Source: DATJXG01 sp035500455 (lineage in GTDB: Bacteria; Acidobacteriota; Terriglobia; Terriglobales; Acidobacteriaceae). From it: a DNA stretch of 24,648 nucleotides. Below, piece by piece: positions 13,907-19,624 of the stretch. The first letter of the stretch is position 1. The number at the start of each line of letters is the position of its first letter. A model generated the notes under the pieces. That model saw only the letters and a list, made by a program, of their open reading frames with translations. It was not told where the DNA came from and did no database searches. Both the position numbers and the translations under genes were made by a program. The DNA is taken from contig DATJXG010000354.1 in NCBI GenBank assembly GCA_035500455.1, forward strand, positions 1-24,648. The letters run 5' to 3'.

Positions 13907-14572
13907 ATGGTTCCTGACGGCTACTATTACGCGCTTCCGCTGCTCGGCGCTGCGGTTCTGGTGGGATGGCTCACCCGGCCTCCGTGGGCGCTGCCCGCGG
14001 TGCTGCTGGCGGCATTTTTTCTGTGGTTCTTTCGCGATCCTGAGCGCGCGATTCCCGCTGAGGCAGGCGCCGTAGTTTCTCCCGCCGACGGGAAGGTGAC
14101 TGCAATTTCCACGATCAGCATGAACGGACGCGATGTTACCCGCATCAGTATTTTCCTGAACGTCTTCAACGTTCATGTAAACCGCTCGCCGATCGCCGGC
14201 GTGGTGCGCGAGGTTCAGTATCATCGGGGAAAGTTTCTCAATGCCATGAACCCGGCTTCCGCCGAGCAGAATGAACAGAATGTAGTCACGGTGGAGGGCG
14301 ACGGGCACACCGTGGTATTCAAACAGATCGCCGGCCTGCTGGCGCGGCGGATCGTTTGCAACAAGAAGCCCGGAGACGCCGTTGCGCGCGGCGAGCGCAT
14401 CGGCCTGATCAAGTTCGGGTCGCGGGTGGATGTTCTACTCGAATCTTCCGCCAGCCTGCGAATCAAAGTTGGCGACCACGTCCAGGGCGGCGCCAGCACC
14501 CTGGCGCTTCTCGGCCCGCGGCAGGATCTGCAGCCGGTGGGCGGGACGGCGCATCGCCAGGAGGCACTGTGA
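13907..14572 (+). CDS. psd: Phosphatidylserine decarboxylase proenzyme (short form)
   Basis: Pyruvoyl-dependent decarboxylase that converts phosphatidylserine to phosphatidylethanolamine at the inner membrane. At 221 aa it is of the short class. One or two N-terminal hydrophobic helices (residues 6-42) precede FFRDPERAIP. The self-cleavage site is FGSRVDV, with Gly171-Ser172 giving the pyruvoyl group on the small subunit. SPADGKV (Asp61) and NVFNVHVNRSPIAG (His90) hold the other probable catalytic residues. There is no Shine-Dalgarno, but a TATAAT lies 14 bp upstream. The stop overlaps the pssA GTG by 4 bp (GTGA), so the enzyme that makes its substrate is coupled directly behind it. Confidence 0.95.
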   Translation: MVPDGYYYALPLLGAAVLVGWLTRPPWALPAVLLAAFFLWFFRDPERAIPAEAGAVVSPADGKVTAISTISMNGRDVTRISIFLNVFNVHVNRSPIAGVVREVQYHRGKFLNAMNPASAEQNEQNVVTVEGDGHTVVFKQIAGLLARRIVCNKKPGDAVARGERIGLIKFGSRVDVLLESSASLRIKVGDHVQGGASTLALLGPRQDLQPVGGTAHRQEAL

Positions 14573-15447
14573 TCGACGATCCTGAGGTTCCGGAAATTCC
14601 GCGGCCCGAAGTGAAGCGCCGCCGGCGGCTCAGCAAAGGCATGTACATTCTGCCTTCGCTCTTCACCACCGCCAATATTGCCTTCGGCTACTACGCCATG
14701 CTGCAGGTGGTGCACGGGGCCGCCTCCGAACCCTGGCGCTTTGACTACGCTGCCCGCGCCATCGGCTTTGCCGTGCTCTTCGACGGACTCGATGGCCGCA
14801 TCGCCCGCATGACCGGCACCACCAGCGACTTTGGCCGGGAACTCGATTCGCTCGCCGACGTGATCGCTTTCGGCGTGGCCCCCGCGCTGCTGGCCTGGAT
14901 GTGGGGATTTCACTTTCTGGCTCCCACCATCAACGCGGAGACGCTGGCCAAACTGGTTCAGTTCGGAGGCATTGCCAGCTTTCTTTTCCTGATCGCGGGA
15001 GCCAGCCGCCTGGCGCGTTTCAATATCACCGGCAACCCGCAGCCCTCGAATCCCGGCCGGCCAGGAAAAAAATACTTCGTTGGCATGCCCATTCCGGCGG
15101 CGGCCGGAGTCATCGCCGCCGTGGTGCACTTCTCCGGCGGCGAGCCTATTACTTCCTGGTGGACGGCCTGCACCTGGCTGCTGCTGGTGGTGGCGGCGGG
15201 ATACCTGATGGTGAGCACCTGGCGCTTTTACAGTTTCAAAGACATCGACCTGCGCATGCGGCGGCCCTTTCGGCTGATCATCATTTTCGGCCTGCTGTTT
15301 GCCGCGGTCTGGGTGTTCTCGCGGCCGGTTCTGTTCGTGATCGCACTGACGTACATGTTTTCCGGAGTGTTCTGGCGGCTGCAGTGGGTGTTGCGGCGCC
15401 GCGGGCCACGGCCTCCGACCTTCAAGGAGGCCTCGCAGACATCATGA
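14569..15447 (+). CDS. pssA: CDP-diacylglycerol-serine O-phosphatidyltransferase
   Basis: Membrane CDP-alcohol phosphatidyltransferase that makes phosphatidylserine from CDP-diacylglycerol and serine. 292 aa from the GTG at 14569, which has AGGAGG 4 nt upstream and overlaps the psd stop. The class motif is complete at 72-97: DGLDGRIAR, then G89, Asp93 and Asp97 (SDFGRELDSLADV). About eight hydrophobic helices are visible. The start is followed by a basic, proline-rich cytoplasmic segment (PEIPRPEVKRRRRLSKG) before ILPSLFTTANIAFGYYAM. Its stop overlaps the next ATG (ATGA). The PssA-Psd order implies that phosphatidylethanolamine is a major lipid. Confidence 0.95.
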   Translation: MIDDPEVPEIPRPEVKRRRRLSKGMYILPSLFTTANIAFGYYAMLQVVHGAASEPWRFDYAARAIGFAVLFDGLDGRIARMTGTTSDFGRELDSLADVIAFGVAPALLAWMWGFHFLAPTINAETLAKLVQFGGIASFLFLIAGASRLARFNITGNPQPSNPGRPGKKYFVGMPIPAAAGVIAAVVHFSGGEPITSWWTACTWLLLVVAAGYLMVSTWRFYSFKDIDLRMRRPFRLIIIFGLLFAAVWVFSRPVLFVIALTYMFSGVFWRLQWVLRRRGPRPPTFKEASQTS

Positions 15448-16520
15448 GCGCACATTCCAAACCTACCCCGCCACATCCCGAAGCTCTGCGCGGCGCGCAA
15501 CTCTACCGCGTGGCGATTGTTGGCGCCGCTACTCTCAAAGGGAAAGAAGTGGCGGAAGTGCTCGGCGACCGCAGTTTTCCTTCGCTCGAAGTCAAGTTGC
15601 TCGATGATGACGAATCCCTCGGCCAGCTGGAGACCATGGGCGATGAAATCAACTTTATCCAAAGCATCCGCGCCGAACAGTTCGACAAAGTGGATTTCAC
15701 CTTCTTTGCCTCGGACCAGGCCTGCACCCGCAAGATCTGGAAGAAAGTGCGCGATGCCGGCGGCGCTATCGTGGACCTGACCTTCGCCTTGGAGGACGAG
15801 CCGGGCGCAGTGGTGCGCTCGCCCTGGATCGAACGGCTGCGCGGGCAGGTCATTGTTCCAGAGTTGCAGCCCGGACCTTCGGTGGTGGCGCATCCGGCTG
15901 CGATCGTGCTGGCGATGCTGCTGTTGCGCGTGCAGAAGGCGGCGGCCATCAAGAGCGTGGCCGCCACGGTTTTTGAGCCCGCCTCAGAACACGGCCAGAA
16001 GGGCATGGACGAATTGCACGAGCAGACGGTGAATCTGCTCTCCTTTCAGAAATTGCCCAAAGATATTTTCGATACCCAGGTGGCGTTCAACCTGGTCACG
16101 CGCTACGGGGAGCACTCCGTTCCACCGTTGGCATCGGTGGAGCAGCGGGTACTGAAGCACTACCGCGCCATCGCCGGCGATGACGCACCCATGCCTTCTT
16201 TGCTTCTCGTCCAGGCCCCGATTTTTCACGGCCACGCCTTCGCCATCCACCTGGAATTCGAGTCAGCCGCGGAGATTGAGAAGATCACCCAGGCGCTGAG
16301 CGGCGAACACCTGAACCTCACGCGCCTCGCCGAGGATGCGCCCAGCAATGTAAACGCGGCGGGGCAGGCGGACATCCAGTTGGCCATCGTGCCGGATGTG
16401 AGTCACGCGGCAGGGCTGTGGCTGTGGGCTGCCGCCGACAACCTGCGCCTGGCCGCTTCCACCGCCGTGGAATGCGCCGAAACCATGACCGTAACCCGGC
16501 CCCTGGGGAAGATTCAGTGA
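15444..16520 (+). CDS. Aspartate-semialdehyde dehydrogenase homologue lacking the catalytic Cys
   Basis: 358-aa member of the ASADH family by layout: Rossmann start YRVAIVGAATLKGKEVAEVL (21-40), DVTFFAS-like strand (FTFFASDQA), IVDLTFALEDEPGAVV, then a dimerisation domain with EHGQKGMDELHEQT (182-195) and APIFHGHAFAIHLE (258-271). At the active-site position, where ASADH has an N-x-x-C motif, this protein reads VVAHPAAIVLAM (148-159), so no cysteine is present. The phosphate-binding arginines are also not evident. It is therefore probably non-enzymatic in the ASADH sense, comparable to E. coli Usg-1. ATG 15444 overlaps pssA and its stop overlaps lptE by 4 bp, placing it in the envelope-lipid operon. 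Confidence 0.88.
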   Translation: MSAHSKPTPPHPEALRGAQLYRVAIVGAATLKGKEVAEVLGDRSFPSLEVKLLDDDESLGQLETMGDEINFIQSIRAEQFDKVDFTFFASDQACTRKIWKKVRDAGGAIVDLTFALEDEPGAVVRSPWIERLRGQVIVPELQPGPSVVAHPAAIVLAMLLLRVQKAAAIKSVAATVFEPASEHGQKGMDELHEQTVNLLSFQKLPKDIFDTQVAFNLVTRYGEHSVPPLASVEQRVLKHYRAIAGDDAPMPSLLLVQAPIFHGHAFAIHLEFESAAEIEKITQALSGEHLNLTRLAEDAPSNVNAAGQADIQLAIVPDVSHAAGLWLWAAADNLRLAASTAVECAETMTVTRPLGKIQ

Positions 16521-17035
16521 GCCTGTTCCGGGGCATGCTGTTGATCGGCGTGCTGTGCCTGGCAGGCTGCGGCTACCATACCGCCGGCCACGCGGTGACC
16601 CTGCCCGAAGACGTGCACACCATCGCCATCCCTTCGTTCGTGAACCAGACGCAGACCTACAAGATTGAGCAGACGCTGACCGGAGCGGTCGTCCGCGAAA
16701 TGGTGACCCGCACTCACTATCATGTGGTAAATGAAGCGGACGCCTCGGCGGACGCCACCCTGCGCGGCACCGTGCTTTCCACCGACTCCGCGCCCCTGAC
16801 GTATGATTCGCAGACCGGCCGCGCCGCCACCGTGATGGTGACCGTGAGCATGAAGGTCTCCCTCACCGACCGCCATGGTAAGGTGCTGTATCAGAATCCG
16901 TCGTACGTGTTTCACGAGCAGTACCAGGTCTCGCAGGAACTGGCCAGCTTCTTTGAAGAGGACTCGCCGGCCCTCGACCGGCTCTCGCGCGAGTTTGCCA
17001 AGACGCTGGTATCGAATATTCTGGAAGGGTTTTGA
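16517..17035 (+). CDS. lptE: LPS-assembly lipoprotein LptE
   Basis: Outer-membrane lipoprotein that plugs and assembles the LptD translocon for lipopolysaccharide. 172 aa from the GTG at 16517 (GTGA overlap with the upstream stop). The lipoprotein signal is clear: MLLIGVLCLAGC with lipidated Cys18, then GYHTAGH. The family block follows: LPEDVHTIAIPSFVNQTQTYKIEQTLTGAVVREM, then DATLRGTVLS and KVSLTDRHGKVLYQN. An alternative ATG at 16535 would also retain the lipobox but with a shorter n-region. It is co-transcribed with psd-pssA and followed by holA across a palindromic spacer. Confidence 0.9.
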   Translation: MSLFRGMLLIGVLCLAGCGYHTAGHAVTLPEDVHTIAIPSFVNQTQTYKIEQTLTGAVVREMVTRTHYHVVNEADASADATLRGTVLSTDSAPLTYDSQTGRAATVMVTVSMKVSLTDRHGKVLYQNPSYVFHEQYQVSQELASFFEEDSPALDRLSREFAKTLVSNILEGF

Positions 17036-17037
17036 GG

Positions 17038-17107
17038 TAGGCGCGAGCGTCCTCGCTCGTGCGGATGGGTAGCATGGGCTTGCACGCGCGGGGCGCGCGT
17101 CGCCTAC
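17038..17107. repeat. 70-bp palindromic element in the lptE/holA spacer
   Basis: It begins GTAGGCG and ends CGCCTAC, giving 7-bp terminal inverted repeats. Inside are a hairpin GCGAGCG-TCCT-CGCTCGT near the left end and a G/C run (GCGCGGGGCGCGCG) near the right. It starts 3 bp after the lptE stop and ends 7 bp before the holA ATG. The GTAG/CTAC ends are shared with the GCCGGC family and the argS palindrome. Confidence 0.75.
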
Positions 17108-17113
17108 AAGATT

Positions 17114-18238
17114 ATGCGCGCATTTGCTCAGGCCGACCGCTTTCTCTCCGAGGTGCAGTCGCGCAAGCTGCGCCCGGCCTACGTTTTCGTAGGCGACGAA
17201 GCCTTCTTCCGACGCCGCTGCCGCGAAGCCATTCTGGAGCATCTGGCCCCGCCCGAACTGCGCGATTTCAGCGTCTTCGACTTCGACCTGGCTGAAACCG
17301 ATCTCGCCGAGGTTCTGGACCGCGCCCGCACTCCCTCGCTGATGGCCCCGTTCCAGATCTTTTTCGTGCGCGGAGTGAAAAACCTTTTCGGCCGCGGCTC
17401 CAACCAGGAAAAGCTGGCGGCGATCGAGCGCTATTGCAAAAATCCCAATCCTGATGCCGTCCTGATTTTTGTCGCCGACCATATCAGCATCCCCGCAGAC
17501 ATCCGCCGCATGGACATGCAGGACAAAGAACGCTACGAGCGCATCCGCGAAACCCTGGGCGAATACTGCGCCATCGTGGAACTGGCGCGCGTGGACGAGG
17601 GCGAAGCGGTTCGCTGGCTCAGCGAATACTGCACGGTGCGGGAGGTGAAGATCGACGCCGATGCCGCCCGCGAGCTGGTGGATGCGCTGGGCGCCGACAT
17701 GATGATGGTGTCGAACGAACTGGAAAAGCTCATCCTGTATGCCGGCGAAAAGAAACGCATCGCCCTCGGCGATGTGGAGACCATGGTTCTGGCCGCCAAG
17801 CAGCGGACCCTGTACGAACTGACGGATGCGATCTCAGCCAAAGACCGCGTCCGCGCCCTCGAAATGCTGGACGCAATCCTCTCCACCGGCGACGGCGAGG
17901 AAGCGGCCATCGGGCATCTCTACATGCTGGCCAAAACCTTCCGCCAGATGCTGGTGATCCTGGAGCGCAACGTGCGCGACCAGCGCATGCTGTGGGCGGC
18001 GCTGTGGCAGGGCTTCCGCGTGCCGCCGTTCGCCGCGGATGACATTATCAGGCAGGCGCGCCGCTATAAGTCGAAGCGCGAACTTACGCGGGCGATTCGG
18101 CTGGTGGCCAAAACCGACCTGGCCCTGCGTTCCAATCCGCCCAGCAAGCGCCTGGTGCTGGAGAAGCTGGTGCTCGATCTGGCCGCCGAGCCCAAACCCG
18201 AGGTCGCCGGATACCGCCAGGAAGAGCTGCCGGTGTAG
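17114..18238 (+). CDS. holA: DNA polymerase III delta subunit
   Basis: Clamp-loader subunit that opens the beta sliding clamp. 374 aa, close to family length. The N-terminal AAA-like domain includes RPAYVFVGDEAFFRRRCREAI (20-40); the remaining domains include ELARVDEGEAVRWLSEYC, LVDALGADMMMVSNELEKLILYAG and YELTDAISAKDRVRALEMLDAIL, all typical. The C-terminal collar domain shows AIGHLYMLAKTFRQMLVI and a late NPPSKRLVLEKLVLDLA. There is no Walker A, as expected for delta. No Shine-Dalgarno is visible because a palindromic element fills the upstream spacer. LptE-HolA adjacency is common in Gram-negative bacteria. Confidence 0.94.
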   Translation: MRAFAQADRFLSEVQSRKLRPAYVFVGDEAFFRRRCREAILEHLAPPELRDFSVFDFDLAETDLAEVLDRARTPSLMAPFQIFFVRGVKNLFGRGSNQEKLAAIERYCKNPNPDAVLIFVADHISIPADIRRMDMQDKERYERIRETLGEYCAIVELARVDEGEAVRWLSEYCTVREVKIDADAARELVDALGADMMMVSNELEKLILYAGEKKRIALGDVETMVLAAKQRTLYELTDAISAKDRVRALEMLDAILSTGDGEEAAIGHLYMLAKTFRQMLVILERNVRDQRMLWAALWQGFRVPPFAADDIIRQARRYKSKRELTRAIRLVAKTDLALRSNPPSKRLVLEKLVLDLAAEPKPEVAGYRQEELPV

Positions 18239-18239
18239 A

Positions 18240-18369
18240 TAGTGGTTAGTGGTCGGTGGTCAGTCGTCAGTCCTCAGCTTTGGGGCGAGAGCGGCGCAAC
18301 CTCGCCAGCGGAATCGCCGGGAACCCTTATGCGACGACTGAAGACTGACAACTGACAACTGAAGACTGC
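18240..18369. repeat. Boundary repeat holA/ICMT-like, CAGTC/GACTG type
   Basis: It starts 1 bp after the holA stop with TAGTGGTTAGTGGTCGGTGG and GTCAGTCGTCAGTCCTCAG, has a central GC-rich stretch, and ends with CGACTGAAGACTGACAACTG-type units directly before the ATG at 18371. The two ends are complementary in the GACTGA units. Confidence 0.75.
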
Positions 18370-18370
18370 C

Positions 18371-18931
18371 ATGTTGCCGCTCGCCATCACCATACCGTGG
18401 ATCATCTTCCTGGTTTACTGGCTGGTGAGCGCCGTCAAAACCAACCGCGCCACCAGTCGGGAGTCGCACGTCTCGCGCTATAGCATCATGCTCATGCTGG
18501 TCGCGGGTTATCTTTTCCTGTTCCGCAGCGAAGTTGGATTCGGACTTCTGGGACGCCATTTCCTTCCGCGTGTGCCGATGGTGGAGATGACTGGAATCGC
18601 TCTGCTGTGGTTGGGTCTAACTCTTGCGATCTGGGCTCGCTATCACCTGGGGCAGTACTGGAGCGCGCGGGTCACGATCAAAGAAGGCCATCAACTCATT
18701 CGCACCGGGCCTTATGCCAGGCTCAGGCATCCGATTTATACCGGACTGGTGCTCATGACGGCGGGCACGGCGCTGGCGATTGACCGTTGGAGGTGCGTGC
18801 TGGGCGCCGCGCTCACGCTGGCGGCCTACAGCCTGAAGGCGCGCAAAGAGGAAGCGATGCTCTCGCAACAATTCGGAGAGGCGTTTCAGGAGCATCGCCG
18901 GCATACCGGCTTCCTGATTCCTCGGCTGTAG
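18371..18931 (+). CDS. Isoprenylcysteine carboxyl methyltransferase (ICMT)-family membrane protein
   Basis: 186-aa integral membrane protein with about four hydrophobic segments (3-23, 36-53, 70-89, 120-150). The ICMT/PEMT signature follows: LIRTGPYARLRHPIYTGLVL with the SAM-binding His-Pro, then the C-terminal KARKEEAMLSQQFGEAFQEH. Bacterial members are small-molecule or lipid methyltransferases of mostly unknown substrate; protein prenylation is not implied. Its place at the end of the psd-pssA-lptE operon makes phosphatidylethanolamine N-methylation one possibility, but that is inference from position only. Confidence 0.85.
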   Translation: MLPLAITIPWIIFLVYWLVSAVKTNRATSRESHVSRYSIMLMLVAGYLFLFRSEVGFGLLGRHFLPRVPMVEMTGIALLWLGLTLAIWARYHLGQYWSARVTIKEGHQLIRTGPYARLRHPIYTGLVLMTAGTALAIDRWRCVLGAALTLAAYSLKARKEEAMLSQQFGEAFQEHRRHTGFLIPRL

Positions 18932-19105
18932 GGCTCATGAATGCAGGCGCGGGTGCCCCGGGGGGCATGAGTGGGATCAAGCCTGGGATGATTTCTGCTG
19001 TGGTTCAGTAGGTTTCAGCCGCCATATACTTGGCTTCCCGCACGGGCGAGGACGCCGGCGCCTACATCGCGGATGGCCTGACGACTAAAGACTGAAGACT
19101 GACGA
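18932..19105. other. Convergent spacer ICMT-like / rpsT
   Basis: It contains an inverted pair CTCATG (18934-18939) and CATGAG (18966-18971) enclosing TGCCCCGGGGGGCA, a possible transcript-end hairpin for the plus-strand operon without a T-run. A degraded GCCGGC-type copy lies near 19042-19064 (GAGGACGCCGGCGCCTAC). It ends in the GACTGA boundary repeat that covers the rpsT stop. Confidence 0.5.
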
Positions 19106-19107
19106 CT
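19080..19107. repeat. Boundary repeat over the rpsT stop, GACTGA type
   Basis: GACGACTAAAGACTGAAGAC followed by TGACGACTA; the last CTA is the rpsT stop codon on the minus strand. Shares units with the elements at 3819 and 18240. Confidence 0.7.
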
Positions 19108-19369
19108 ATTTCATCGCCTTCAACCGCGCGCTCAGCCGCGACTTGTAGCGGGAGGCGGTATTGGCGTGCAGAACGCCCTTCTGGATGGCTTTGTCGAGGG
19201 CGGAAACGGTCTCGCGGAAATCCTTCTCGGCGACGGCCTTGTCGCCTTTGGCCAGGTCTTCACGGAAATCACGCAGAGCGGTGCGCAGGCGCGAGGTGTT
19301 GGCCCGGTTGCGGACGGTGCGCTTGGTGGTCTGGCGGGCGCGCTTCAGCGCGGAAAAATGGTTTGCCAT
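19106..19369 (-). CDS. rpsT: 30S ribosomal protein S20
   Basis: Small-subunit primary 16S rRNA-binding protein, 87 aa, all-helical and basic: MANHFSALKRARQTTKRTVRNR, FREDLAKGDKAVAEKDF, ALDKAIQKGVLHANTASRYKSRLSARLKAMK. The GVLHANTASRYKSRL block is the family signature. AAGGA lies very close to the ATG (about 1-2 nt). A strong promoter lies about 70 bp upstream. The leader contains a TCTAGA/TCTAGA hairpin and could support feedback control of the type known for rpsT in E. coli, but no regulatory motif was identified. Confidence 0.97.
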   Translation of the reverse strand: MANHFSALKRARQTTKRTVRNRANTSRLRTALRDFREDLAKGDKAVAEKDFRETVSALDKAIQKGVLHANTASRYKSRLSARLKAMK

Positions 19370-19392
19370 ATCCTTTTGGTTACCTTTGTTTT

Positions 19393-19409
19393 TCTAGATG
19401 GTCTCTAGA
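19393..19409 (-). promoter_or_regulatory. Hairpin in the rpsT leader
   Basis: TCTAGA, a 5-nt loop and TCTAGA form a 6-bp stem 24 nt upstream of the rpsT start codon. It is in the predicted 5' UTR, a place where S20 autoregulation could act; whether S20 binds it is unknown. Confidence 0.35.
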
Positions 19410-19436
19410 GATATTCCGGTAGGTACCGAATGGACT

Positions 19437-19465
19437 ATTGTACTGGCGCCAGTTGCGGGGGTCAA
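19437..19465 (-). promoter_or_regulatory. Sigma-70-type promoter of rpsT
   Basis: On the minus strand: TTGACC (19465-19460), a 17-bp spacer and TACAAT (19442-19437). Both hexamers match consensus at five of six positions with the optimal spacer. The predicted start is near 19430, giving a leader of about 60 nt. It is the best promoter seen in the window. Confidence 0.75.
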
Positions 19466-19496
19466 TCAGTTGCTAATTGCCAATCGTCAGCCAAGC

Positions 19497-19518
19497 GTAG
19501 CGCCGGCGTCCCGGCGGC
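19497..19518. repeat. GCCGGC palindromic repeat, copy 5 (variant)
   Basis: GTAGC followed by GCCGGCGTCCCGGCGGC: the same lead and loop as copies 1 and 2 but with the right arm partly altered, which shortens the hairpin. It lies between the rpsT promoter and the AAA+ gene, next to a CAGTC-type boundary element. Confidence 0.7.
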
Positions 19519-19550
19519 TCTCAGCCACATCATCAAAAGCAAAAAGCACT

Positions 19551-19621
19551 CCCAGACTGACTGAAGACTGAAGACGGACGACTGGCGACCGACAACTGGC
19601 AACTGGCGACTGGCGACTGAA
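19551..19621. repeat. Boundary repeat upstream of the AAA+ gene, GACTGG type
   Basis: Quasi-tandem 7-nt units: GACTGAAGACTGAAGACGG, then CAACTGGCAACTGGCGACTGG. It ends 3 bp before the ATG at 19625, so the ORF has no Shine-Dalgarno. It links the GACTGA and AACTGG unit types in a single element. Confidence 0.75.
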
Positions 19622-19624
19622 ACC

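Noticed and set aside
19551..19621. CRISPR-like array
   Set aside because: The units are only 7-8 nt, degenerate, with no spacers of regular length and no cas genes nearby.
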